In this document: one piece after another, positions 40,179 to 48,214 of the stretch
Position numbering within the stretch: the stretch's first letter is position 1
Layout of the letters: every line of letters starts with the position of its first letter
NCBI GenBank assembly: GCA_900110395.1
Contig: FODP01000011.1
Span: 124,001 to 188,000, forward strand
Length of the DNA stretch: 64,000 nt
Reading direction: 5' to 3'
From: Rhodospirillales bacterium URHD0017
GTDB lineage: Bacteria > Pseudomonadota > Alphaproteobacteria > Reyranellales > Reyranellaceae
Position numbers and translations under genes: made by a program
The notes under the pieces: model-generated
Database searches by the model: none
The model's input: only the letters and a program-made list of their open reading frames with translations
Told to the model about the DNA's origin: nothing

Positions 40179-40948
40179 TCCGGATACTGGCGACCGTCAT
40201 CGCGGCGCTGTTGCTTGCCGGTGGCGCCGCGGCGCAGGGCTATCCGAATCGTCCGCTGCAGATTCTGGTGGGTTACGGCCCCGGTGGCGGGACCGACATC
40301 ATGGCGCGTGTGCTCGCCGGTCCGCTGGGCAAGGCCCTGGGCCCGTCGGTCGTCGTGCGCAATATCCCGGGAGCGGGTGGGCAGATCGCGGCGACCGCGT
40401 TGCTGAACGAAGGCGGCGACGGTCACGCCATCCTGGCGATCAACCATCCGGACCTGCTGATGACCGTCGACTCCGGCAACGCGCCGTACAAGGCGGCCGA
40501 TTTCCAGGTCATCATGGTCGACGTGAAGGACCCGCGCGTGCTGCCGATGCTGTCGGGCGAGGTCACGGCCAACCTGGGCGATGACTTCGGCCGCTATAAC
40601 CTGCGAGACCGGGTGACGGCGCTTTTCCTTGCTGCCCAGGACAAGAGCCCGCGCTGGCCGGAAGCTCAGACCCTCACGGCCGCGCTGGAGCCGTTTGGCG
40701 TGAAACCGCCATCGCCCAATTTCCTCGCGCGTTACGGCATCTACGTCGTGCCAGCCTCGTTCAAGCTCAACGATCCGGCGAAGTACGAGAAGCTGCAGAA
40801 GGCGCTTCTGCAGGCTCGCCAGGATCCGCAGTTCCAGGAGTACCTTGCCAAGAACGAGCTGGAGGACCTCTCCATCGGCAGGCGTGGCGAGGATTTCGAG
40901 GCGGCTTTCGCAGCCGACATGGCTGAACTACGCCAGATGAATCGCTAG
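40175..40948 (+). CDS. TctC-type solute-binding protein with internal deletion
   Basis: This is a 257-residue periplasmic binding protein of the tripartite tricarboxylate (Bug) family, normally about 320 residues. The signal peptide ends near GGAAAQ. YPNRPLQILVGYGPGGGTDIMAR and the C-terminal PPSPNFLARYGIYVVPASFK are intact. Between DVKDPRVLPM and LSGEVTANLGDD, about 60 residues that normally carry the domain crossover (the GKLSVS and GGSEAANAML region) are missing in frame. The ligand cleft may be damaged. No TctA/TctB membrane genes are present here. Confidence 0.8.
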   Translation: MIRILATVIAALLLAGGAAAQGYPNRPLQILVGYGPGGGTDIMARVLAGPLGKALGPSVVVRNIPGAGGQIAATALLNEGGDGHAILAINHPDLLMTVDSGNAPYKAADFQVIMVDVKDPRVLPMLSGEVTANLGDDFGRYNLRDRVTALFLAAQDKSPRWPEAQTLTAALEPFGVKPPSPNFLARYGIYVVPASFKLNDPAKYEKLQKALLQARQDPQFQEYLAKNELEDLSIGRRGEDFEAAFAADMAELRQMNR

Positions 40949-40987
40949 TCTGGCGGCATCGCGGCCGGCACGGTATAGGCCGGTCCC

Positions 40988-42805
40988 ATGACTCCGACCG
41001 ACAGCGCCGCCGCGGCGGCCCAACTCATCGACCGTGAAGCGCTGCGGCGCAAGTACCGCGAGGAACGCGACAAGCGCCTGCGCCCGGACGGCAATGCCCA
41101 GTATGTGCGCGTGTCCGGCAAGTTTGCCCGCTACCTCGACGACCCCTACACGTCGATCGAGCCGCGCACGGCGAAGACCGATCACGTGACCTTCGCCTTC
41201 GTCGGCGGCGGATTTGCCGGGCTGGTGACGGCCGCGCGTCTGGTCGAGGCCGGCATTAAAGACGTGCGCATCGTCGAGAAGGGCGGTGACTTCGGCGGCA
41301 CCTGGTACTGGAACCGCTATCCCGGCGCGCAGTGCGACACGGCGTCAATGGTCTACATGCCGTTGCTCGAGGAGACCGGGCATCGGCCGACCGAGAAATA
41401 CGCGCACGCGCCGGAGATCCTGGCGCACTGCCGGCGCATCGGTGAGCATTTCGGCCTCTACGAGAACGCCCTGTTCCACACCGAGGTAAACGACCTGTCG
41501 TGGGATGGTAGTCGGTCGTGCTGGGTCGTGCGCACCAACCGCGGTGACGTCTTCACCGCGCAGTTCATCGGCCTCGGCACCGGTCCGTTGCATGTTCCCA
41601 AGCTGCCCGGGATCCCGGGCATCGAGACGTTCGCCGGGCATTCATTTCACACCAGCCGATGGGACTATGCCTACACCGGCGGCGATCCGGTCGGCGCGCC
41701 GATGACCAGGCTCGCAGACAAGCGCGTCGGCATCATCGGCACGGGCGCCACGGCCGTGCAATGCGTGCCTCACCTCGCCCGGGCAGCGAAAGAGCTCTGC
41801 GTCTTCCAGCGCACGCCCTCTTCGGTCGATGTTCGCGCCAACGCGCCGATCGATCCCGGCTGGTTCTCCTCCATCGCCTCGCCAGGCTGGCAGCAGCGCT
41901 GGCTGGAGAATTTTACGGCGAACCAGGCTGGCGGGAGCGCGACAGAGGATCTTGTGAAGGACGGCTGGACCGACCTGTCGCGCCGCATCCGCCAGCGCAT
42001 CTTGACGCTGCCGAAAGAGAGGCGCACGCGCGAGGGCATGCTGGCCGCCTTCGAGGACGCCGATCACGAGAAGATGGAAGAGATCCGCGCCCGCGTCGAC
42101 GCGATCGTCGGCGATCCGGCGACGGCGCAACATCTGAAGGCCTGGTATCGCCAGCTCTGCAAGCGGCCGTGCTTCCACGATTCCTACCTGCAGGCCTTCA
42201 ACATCCCAGGCGTTCACCTGATCGACACCGACGGTAAAGGCGTGGAGCGCATCACGCCGGCGGGCGTGGTCGCGGCCGGCATGGAATATCCGCTGGACTG
42301 CCTGATCTATGCGTCGGGCTTCGAGGTTGGCACCGAGTATCGCCGGCGTGCGGGCTTCGATCTGATGGGCCGCGACGGGCTAAAACTCTCGGAGCACTGG
42401 AAAGAGGGGATGCGCACCAAGCACGGCATGCACGTCCATGGCTTCCCCAACGCCTTCTTCGTGCAGCCGACGCAGGGTGCGAACCTGATCTCCAACGTCC
42501 CGCACAACCTGACCGAGGCCGGCCGCACCATCGCGATCGAGGTCAGGCATGCCCTCGACCACGGCTTGCGCGAGATCGAGGTGACGAAGGAGGCGGAGGA
42601 CGCCTGGGTGAGCCTGCTGCTGACGGGCATGGGCCGCATGACCGGCGGCGCCGACTGCACGCCAGGCTACTACAACAACGAGGGACAGGAAGCCGGCCTC
42701 GCCGCCCGCCTGGCCGTCGGCTATCCGGCAGGTGCCTCGGCCTATTTCAAGTACATCGACGACTGGCGCCGGTCCGGCCGCTTCGAGGGCCTGACCTTCC
42801 GCTGA
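40988..42805 (+). CDS. Baeyer-Villiger-type flavin monooxygenase
   Basis: This is a 605-residue NAD(P)/FAD monooxygenase. The FAD motif is FVGGGFAGLVTAARL, followed by FGGTWYWNRYPGAQCD. The BVMO fingerprint is FAGHSFHTSRWDY (FxGxxxHxxxWD). The NADP motif is IIGTGATAVQCVPHLA. An N-terminal extension of about 60 residues precedes the FAD site, as in cyclododecanone and phenylacetone-type BVMOs of the longer class. It would insert oxygen next to a ketone to give an ester or lactone. The next gene on the + strand is 2.4 kb on. Confidence 0.93.
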   Translation: MTPTDSAAAAAQLIDREALRRKYREERDKRLRPDGNAQYVRVSGKFARYLDDPYTSIEPRTAKTDHVTFAFVGGGFAGLVTAARLVEAGIKDVRIVEKGGDFGGTWYWNRYPGAQCDTASMVYMPLLEETGHRPTEKYAHAPEILAHCRRIGEHFGLYENALFHTEVNDLSWDGSRSCWVVRTNRGDVFTAQFIGLGTGPLHVPKLPGIPGIETFAGHSFHTSRWDYAYTGGDPVGAPMTRLADKRVGIIGTGATAVQCVPHLARAAKELCVFQRTPSSVDVRANAPIDPGWFSSIASPGWQQRWLENFTANQAGGSATEDLVKDGWTDLSRRIRQRILTLPKERRTREGMLAAFEDADHEKMEEIRARVDAIVGDPATAQHLKAWYRQLCKRPCFHDSYLQAFNIPGVHLIDTDGKGVERITPAGVVAAGMEYPLDCLIYASGFEVGTEYRRRAGFDLMGRDGLKLSEHWKEGMRTKHGMHVHGFPNAFFVQPTQGANLISNVPHNLTEAGRTIAIEVRHALDHGLREIEVTKEAEDAWVSLLLTGMGRMTGGADCTPGYYNNEGQEAGLAARLAVGYPAGASAYFKYIDDWRRSGRFEGLTFR

Positions 42806-42814
42806 AGCGACGTC

Positions 42815-44008
42815 CTACAGCACGCCGAGCGACCTGAGCTTCGCGATCTCATCGGCCGAGTACCCGGCGTCGCGCAGCACCGTCTCCGAATGCTGACCGA
42901 CAGCGGGCGCGCGGGCCGGAGAGACCTTGGTCTCCCCATCGAGGTGGAACGGGCTCGACACGGTCAGGTTGGCCCCGTCGGCAAACGGAACGAGAGCGCC
43001 GATCTTGCGTGACTGCTCGTCGTCCGCGGCTTCATCGACCGAGCACACGGGGCCGAACGTCACACCGGCTTTCTCCAGGATTGTCCGCCAGTCGGCGAGA
43101 TCACGCCTGGCAAAGACCTCGTCGAGAATCGCGGTCAGCGCCTTGGCGTTGGCGCGCCGCAAGGGCTGCGTTGAAAAACGCGGATCCTCCGCGAGATGCT
43201 CGGCCCCGATCGCCTTCAGGAAGCTTGGCAGCTGACGCGCCTCGTTGTGCAGCGCCATCAGGAACCAGCGCCCGTCGCGGCAGCGATAGTGGTTGGCGAG
43301 CGCGCTTGGCGTCCCGGTCCGTGGCGGCCGGTGCGCGACATGCTCGCCGAACAGGCGATTCTGGACGAAGCAGCCGTTCGCCCACAGGCCATTCTGCAGG
43401 AGCGAGGTCTGCGCGACGCCGCCGCGTCCCGTTCTCTCACGCCGATAGAGCGCCGTGACGATGGCTGCATAGAGGGCGGTCGCCGTCGGATGGTCGCCCA
43501 TGCCCGGCATGGAGCGCACCGGCTCCGTCTCGGTCGTCACCCGCACCATGTCCATCAGCCCCGTGCGCGCCCAGTAGGCCGTCGCGTCGAAGCCTGTCCG
43601 AGCCGCCTCTTCGCCAACCTCGCCATAGGCCGAGATCGAGCCGTAGATCAGCCGCGGGTTGATGGCGAGCAGGTCGGCAGCGGCGATCTTCAGGCGTTGG
43701 CGCACCGGCAGGGGGAAGTTGGTGACGAAGACGTCGGTCGAACCGATCAGGCGGTTGAGTACGGCGAGACCCTCGGGAGCCTTGAGATCGATGGCGAGGC
43801 TCCGCTTGTTGCGGGATGTCAACTGCCACCAGTAGTCCACGGTCTTACCGGGGACCGGCGACGAGGCGCGCCAGGGATCGCCGGCACCGGGCGGCTCGAG
43901 CTTGATCACGTCGGCGCCGAAATCCGAAAGGATGGTTGCCGCCGCCGGCCCCGCGATCCAGCTCGCGCAGTCGATCACCCGCAGACCAGAAAAAATGCCG
44001 TCACTCAT
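42815..44008 (-). CDS. CoA transferase family III
   Basis: This is a 397-residue CoA transferase of the CaiB/formyl-CoA transferase type. The N-terminal SGLRVIDCASWIAGPAAATILSDFGADVIKLEPP and SRNKRSLAIDLKAPEG are typical, and the catalytic Asp (D172) is in MGDHPTATALYAA. The C-terminus matches VGQHSETVLRDAGYSADEIAKLRSLGV. It moves CoA between carboxylic acids. It is next to an amidohydrolase gene on the same strand (15 bases), so it probably activates an acid in the same pathway. ATG 44008 has GAAAGGG upstream; a TTG at 44026 is in frame. Confidence 0.92.
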   Translation of the reverse strand: MSDGIFSGLRVIDCASWIAGPAAATILSDFGADVIKLEPPGAGDPWRASSPVPGKTVDYWWQLTSRNKRSLAIDLKAPEGLAVLNRLIGSTDVFVTNFPLPVRQRLKIAAADLLAINPRLIYGSISAYGEVGEEAARTGFDATAYWARTGLMDMVRVTTETEPVRSMPGMGDHPTATALYAAIVTALYRRERTGRGGVAQTSLLQNGLWANGCFVQNRLFGEHVAHRPPRTGTPSALANHYRCRDGRWFLMALHNEARQLPSFLKAIGAEHLAEDPRFSTQPLRRANAKALTAILDEVFARRDLADWRTILEKAGVTFGPVCSVDEAADDEQSRKIGALVPFADGANLTVSSPFHLDGETKVSPARAPAVGQHSETVLRDAGYSADEIAKLRSLGVL

Positions 44009-44022
44009 CGTTAAAGACCCTT

Positions 44023-45126
44023 TCAAACGCGCGGTTTGCCGATGCCGTAGAAGGCGGCGCAGTTGTCGCCCAGGATCAGGTCCTTCTCCCGCGCCGTCAG
44101 GAACGGGCAGTATTTGCGCACGTAGTCGAGCGATTGCCTATACGTGCAGAAGCGCTCGACGTTGGGCATGTCAGAGCCCCACACCAGCCGGTGTGCGCCC
44201 AGCTGATCGCGCAGGCTTTCGGTCAGCGCCTGCGCCTCGGGGTAGGGATAGTCCCAGACGCCGCCGTAGGTGATCGGAAACATCACCTCCAGAACCAGCG
44301 GCTGGTGGCGATAGACGGCCAAAAGCTCGTCGGGGAACTCGTAGCGGCCGTCCTTGGCGAAAAAGGCGACCGGTGGGCTCATCGCCAGATGCACCCTGAG
44401 ATCGCGGTGGCGCGCCAGGATCCGGCCCAGCGCCACGATATGGCCCATGTAGCCCGCCTTGTCGTAGGTCGGTCCCGAGCTCAGTTCCAGGCAGAGCACG
44501 ATGCCCAGCTCCGCGAGCCTGGCCCAGAACGGCGCCATCTCCTTGGCATCGAGCGGCCAGGGAAAGCCGTGGCGGCTCAAAGAATCGACGTTGAAGTAGA
44601 GGCTGCGCAGCTTCAGCACGTGAAAGGCATGATCGACCTTGGCGAGCTCGGCCTCGGTGCCGGCCATCGCCTCGTCGACATGCATCATGCCGGTCATGCG
44701 GCCGGGATACTGCTGCTGGGCGAAGGCGTTCATCTCCGTCATCGGGCCATAGGAGCCGCCCGCCTGCAGGAGGCAGTGATCGACACCCGCATACATCATC
44801 TGCGACAGCATCAGTTCAGGCGGCGCCGTCATCTCCTGCATGCCGACCGGCATGTACTGGATGACGTGGTCTTCCCCCTGGTGCGTGAACTCGAGCTGGC
44901 CGAAGCGGCCGACACGGAAATCGACGTCGGTGAGACCACTCCAGCCCGCGTCGTCGGCGCGATAGAGCGTCGTGGTGTCGGCGCGCGCCCAGTCGCGCGT
45001 GCGGAAGGTCGAGGCCGCCGTTCGCGTGATCATGCGCTGCAGGTAGCGGTTGTGGGTATCGCGCGTCGGATGCCCGCAGGCGCCGATCCAGTGCGTGAAC
45101 ACATGGGCGTGGCAGTCGATGATCAT
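44023..45126 (-). CDS. Amidohydrolase-2 family protein
   Basis: This is a 367-residue amidohydrolase with an intact N-terminal metal motif (IIDCHAHVF, HxH) and the C-terminal Asp in VWGSDMPNVERF. It is of the ACMSD/hydroxybenzoate-decarboxylase relative group. It is followed on the - strand by the CoA transferase gene. The first codon is ATG with GGGAGGA upstream. It differs from the two other amidohydrolases in this region and keeps the standard metal site. Confidence 0.88.
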   Translation of the reverse strand: MIIDCHAHVFTHWIGACGHPTRDTHNRYLQRMITRTAASTFRTRDWARADTTTLYRADDAGWSGLTDVDFRVGRFGQLEFTHQGEDHVIQYMPVGMQEMTAPPELMLSQMMYAGVDHCLLQAGGSYGPMTEMNAFAQQQYPGRMTGMMHVDEAMAGTEAELAKVDHAFHVLKLRSLYFNVDSLSRHGFPWPLDAKEMAPFWARLAELGIVLCLELSSGPTYDKAGYMGHIVALGRILARHRDLRVHLAMSPPVAFFAKDGRYEFPDELLAVYRHQPLVLEVMFPITYGGVWDYPYPEAQALTESLRDQLGAHRLVWGSDMPNVERFCTYRQSLDYVRKYCPFLTAREKDLILGDNCAAFYGIGKPRV

Positions 45127-45262
45127 GCTTCCTCCCGGCGGGCATCGTACACCGAAGACCGCCGCCCTTAGCCAACCGCCGGGCAGCCATTAGGAAAGCA
45201 AATGCCGGGTTTGATGGCCTACTTGTGCTAATGTGTGCGCTACACCGTGGAGGAAGAAACAG

Positions 45263-46450
45263 ATGAGTGTGCGTGCAGGGCGCGAGTTCCTGGCCATTCC
45301 CGGGCCGACGACGGTTCCGGACGAGGTGTTGCGGGCCATGCATCGCCCCGCCGTCGATATCTATTCAGGACCGCTGCTGGCGCTGACCGACAGCCAGCTG
45401 AAGGACATCGCCCGCGTGTTCAACACCAAGGGCCGAGCCTACATCTATATCTCCAACGGCCATGGCGCCTGGGAAGCGGCCCTCACCAACGTTCTGTCCA
45501 AGGGCGACAAGATCCTGGTGCTGGAAAGCGGCCGCTTCGCCATCGGCTGGGGCGAGAGCGCCCGCCGCATGGGCGTCGAGGTCGAGGTCCTGAAGGGCGA
45601 CATGCGTCGCGCCGTGCGGCCGGCCGAGGTCGAGGCCCGGCTCAAGGCCGACAAGGGCAAGACCATCAAGGCGATACTGGTGGCGCAGATCGACACCGCC
45701 TCCGGGGTGGTGAACGACATTCCCGCGATCGGCCAGGCGGTGCGCGCCGCGGGCCATGACGCTCTGTTGATGGTCGATGCCGTGGCCTCGCTCGGCTGCA
45801 TGCCGTTCAACATGGATGAATGGGGCGTCGATGTCGCCATGTCGGGCTCGCAGAAGGGCATGATGGCGCCGCCGGGCCTGGGCTTCGTTGCCGCCAACGA
45901 CCGTGCCCGCGAGGTCCACAAGAAGGCGGGCCTGCGCACGCCCTATTGGGACTGGACCGACCGCGAGGGCGACCAGCACTACCAGAAGTATGCCGGCACG
46001 CCGCCTGAGCATCTGCTGTTCGGCCTGCGCGCGGCGATCGACATGCTGTTCACGGAAGGCCTCGACAACGTGTTCCGCCGCCATCGGCTGCTGGCCGAGG
46101 CGGTGCGTCGCGCCATCGGCATCTGGGGCGAGGGCCAGGCGATCGGCTTCAACATCATCGAGCCCAGCGAGCGCTGCGACACCGTCACCGCCGTGCTGAT
46201 GAACAGCGGCCACAATCCCGAGGCGCTGCGCGCCTATTGCAACGAGAAATGCGGCGTCATCCTGGGCCACGGCATCGGCGATCTGTCGGGCAAGGCGTTC
46301 CGCGTCGCCCACATGGGCCACGTCAACGCGCCGATGATCCTCGGCACCTTGAGCGTGATCGAGGTGGCCCTCAACGCCCTGGAGATCCCGCACGGCAAGG
46401 GCGGCGCCCAGGCCGCGATCGACTGGCTCGGTCAGCAGGTCAAGGCCTAG
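45263..46450 (+). CDS. Class V aminotransferase (serine/alanine-glyoxylate type)
   Basis: This is a 395-residue PLP enzyme. It starts REFLAIPGPTTVPDEVLRAMHRPAVDIYSG; ISNGHGAWEAAL binds the cofactor phosphate, D172 is in VDAVASLG, and the PLP Lys is K198 in MSGSQKGMMAPPG. The GPT-VP and GLR-PYWDW segments match alanine-glyoxylate/serine-glyoxylate aminotransferases. ATG 45263 is taken with GGAGG 12 bases before it. It would make glycine or hydroxypyruvate. It is divergent from the amidohydrolase gene and convergent with the amidase gene. Confidence 0.92.
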   Translation: MSVRAGREFLAIPGPTTVPDEVLRAMHRPAVDIYSGPLLALTDSQLKDIARVFNTKGRAYIYISNGHGAWEAALTNVLSKGDKILVLESGRFAIGWGESARRMGVEVEVLKGDMRRAVRPAEVEARLKADKGKTIKAILVAQIDTASGVVNDIPAIGQAVRAAGHDALLMVDAVASLGCMPFNMDEWGVDVAMSGSQKGMMAPPGLGFVAANDRAREVHKKAGLRTPYWDWTDREGDQHYQKYAGTPPEHLLFGLRAAIDMLFTEGLDNVFRRHRLLAEAVRRAIGIWGEGQAIGFNIIEPSERCDTVTAVLMNSGHNPEALRAYCNEKCGVILGHGIGDLSGKAFRVAHMGHVNAPMILGTLSVIEVALNALEIPHGKGGAQAAIDWLGQQVKA

Positions 46451-46460
46451 GGATCTTGCC

Positions 46461-46602
46461 GGAGCGCGGACCTCCAGGTCCGCTCATTGCCGGGAGCGCG
46501 GCACTCCAGTGCCGCTCATGTGCTGTTTGATCGACAAAGACGCGCCATTGGCGTGGCGCGCTCCCGGCAAAGACCATGAGCGGACCTGGAGGTCTGCGCT
46601 CC
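46461..46602. repeat. Cluster of four REP-like palindromes
   Basis: Between two convergent genes lie four copies of a palindrome of the form GGAGCGCG-arm-CCA-arm'-CGCTC: 46461-46485 and 46491-46515 on the + strand, 46539-46565 and 46578-46602 on the - strand. The constant GGAGCGC head is kept while the inner arms differ and still pair (GGACCT/AGGTCC, GGCACT/AGTGCC, GCGCCA/TGGCGC). The first and last copies can also pair with each other into one long hairpin. This looks like a chromosomal REP/BIME family; it may also stop transcription from both sides. Confidence 0.75.
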
Positions 46603-46607
46603 GCTGA

Positions 46608-47996
46608 CTAAAGCACCGGACGCTTATCGCGCCACGGCGTCGCTTTTTCGTAGGCGTCGCCGGCGCGCAGCACCGTGGCCTCGTCGAACAGGCGGCCGAC
46701 GATCTGCAGCGAGAACGGCAGGCCGCGGGCGTCGAAGCCGCTGCATACCGACAGGGCGGGATTGCCGCCGACGTTGAACGCCGCCGTGAGCGACGGCTGT
46801 GTGAACAGGGTCGACGGATGGATGGGCTCGAGCTTTCGCGCCGGCTCGCCGGTCGGCAGCATCAGAAGATCGACCGTCGACAGCGCGGCCTGCAGGCTGC
46901 GCGCCAGCTCGGTCCTGAGCCGCATCGCCTGGATGTAGTCCTCGGCGCGCACCAGGGCGCCGGCGATGATGCGATAGCGCAGGCTGGCGCCGAACAGCTC
47001 CGGTCGCTTGCGCAGGTCGTCGGCGTGGATGGTAAACAGCTCGGAGATCGCGATGATCTTCTTGGCGTCGTCGAACTGTTCGATCGGTGGCAAGGTGACG
47101 GGCCGCACGCTCGCCCCCAGCCCGCGGAACACGTCGAGCGCCGCCTCGAACGCAGCCATGGTGGCAGCCGACGGCGGCGCTTCCTTTTCCAGCCATGGCG
47201 TGGGTACGCCGATGATCAGGCCTTTGACGTTCCCGGTCAGCGCCGCCGAATAGTCGGGGATGGCGACGTCAGCCGAGCCCGGATCCTCCGGGTCGTGGCC
47301 CGCGATGACCTGCAGCAGGATCGCGACGTCCTCGGTGGTCCAGGCCAGCGGCCCGGCATGGTCCTGGCTGAAACAGTTCGGCAGCACGCCGCGGCGGCTG
47401 ACCAGGCCGTAGGTCGGCTTCAGGCCGGCAATGCCGCAGGCGGCGGCCGGGCCGCGGATCGAGCCGCCGGTGTCGCTGCCGAGCGTCGCCGGCGAAAATC
47501 CCGCCGCAACGGCCGCGGCGGAGCCGGAGGAGGAGCCCGCGGGCGAGCAGGTGCAATCCCACGGATTGCGCGCCGGCGGGAACAGGATGTCCCACGACGG
47601 ACCGCCATGGGCGAATTCCCACGTGGCGTTCTTGCCCAGAAGAACGCCACCCGCGGCGGCGAGCTTCTCCTGGCAACGGGAGTCCCGCGGCGGGACATTG
47701 TCCGCCAGCAGCTTGGACATGGCCGTCGTCCGGATGCCCGCGGCGTCGAAGATGTCTTTCAGGCAATAGGGGATGCCGTGCAGGCGGCTTCGCGGGCCCG
47801 AAGCCATGATCGCTGTTTCCGCCGCCCTGGCTTCAGCCCGCGCACGCTCGGCAGTCAAGGTGACGAAGCTGTCGAGCTGGCTGTCGAGCGTTTCGATGCG
47901 GCGAAGGCAGGCCTCGGTGAGCTCGACCGGCGACAGCTCGCGCTTGGCGATGAGATGCGACGCTTCGGCGATGGTCAGGAAAGCGAGTTCCGTCAC
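46608..47996 (-). CDS. AtzE-like amidase (amidase signature family)
   Basis: This is a 462-residue amidase. The catalytic triad can be placed at K80 (YCLKD), S155 (SPAGSSSGSAAAVAAG) and S179 (SDTGGSIRGPAA), the same spacing as in GatA. Overall it is closest to stand-alone GatA-like amidases such as AtzE (1-carboxybiuret hydrolase). The start overlaps the small AtzG-like gene upstream by four bases. That pairing, without a gatB, argues for a catabolic amidase rather than tRNA amidotransferase. Confidence 0.9.
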   Translation of the reverse strand: MTELAFLTIAEASHLIAKRELSPVELTEACLRRIETLDSQLDSFVTLTAERARAEARAAETAIMASGPRSRLHGIPYCLKDIFDAAGIRTTAMSKLLADNVPPRDSRCQEKLAAAGGVLLGKNATWEFAHGGPSWDILFPPARNPWDCTCSPAGSSSGSAAAVAAGFSPATLGSDTGGSIRGPAAACGIAGLKPTYGLVSRRGVLPNCFSQDHAGPLAWTTEDVAILLQVIAGHDPEDPGSADVAIPDYSAALTGNVKGLIIGVPTPWLEKEAPPSAATMAAFEAALDVFRGLGASVRPVTLPPIEQFDDAKKIIAISELFTIHADDLRKRPELFGASLRYRIIAGALVRAEDYIQAMRLRTELARSLQAALSTVDLLMLPTGEPARKLEPIHPSTLFTQPSLTAAFNVGGNPALSVCSGFDARGLPFSLQIVGRLFDEATVLRAGDAYEKATPWRDKRPVL

Positions 47997-48202
47997 CGCT
48001 TGTCTTTCCCGGGCTGAAAGGCGGAGGCCACGAACACATGGGCCGGCTCATCGCCGCGCGGCCGCGCCGCCCGAACACGCTCGGTCATCTGCCGGACATG
48101 ACCGTAGGCCTCGATCAGCTCGGGCATGAACTCGGCTGGCAGGTCGAGGCCTGCCTCGCGGGCGAGCCGCTTGATGTCGTCGTCGCTGGGTGTCTGGCTC
48201 AT
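47993..48202 (-). CDS. AtzG/GatC-like small amidase subunit (DUF4089 type)
   Basis: This is a 69-residue protein with the pattern DDDIKRLAREAGLDLPAEFMPELIEAYGHVRQMTERV, like AtzG and other DUF4089 proteins that wrap around and stabilise GatA-like amidases. The stop overlaps the amidase start. No gatB gene is nearby. The assignment rests on size, helical pattern and gene pairing. Confidence 0.75.
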   Translation of the reverse strand: MSQTPSDDDIKRLAREAGLDLPAEFMPELIEAYGHVRQMTERVRAARPRGDEPAHVFVASAFQPGKDKR

Positions 48203-48214
48203 GCCGACACCATG

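Noticed and set aside
46461..46602. CRISPR array
   Set aside because: The copies are palindromes in both orientations with uneven spacing and variable arms, not identical repeats with unique spacers.
47993..48202. GatC subunit of the tRNA amidotransferase
   Set aside because: No gatB nearby, the partner amidase resembles AtzE more than GatA, and the small protein fits the AtzG/DUF4089 pattern.
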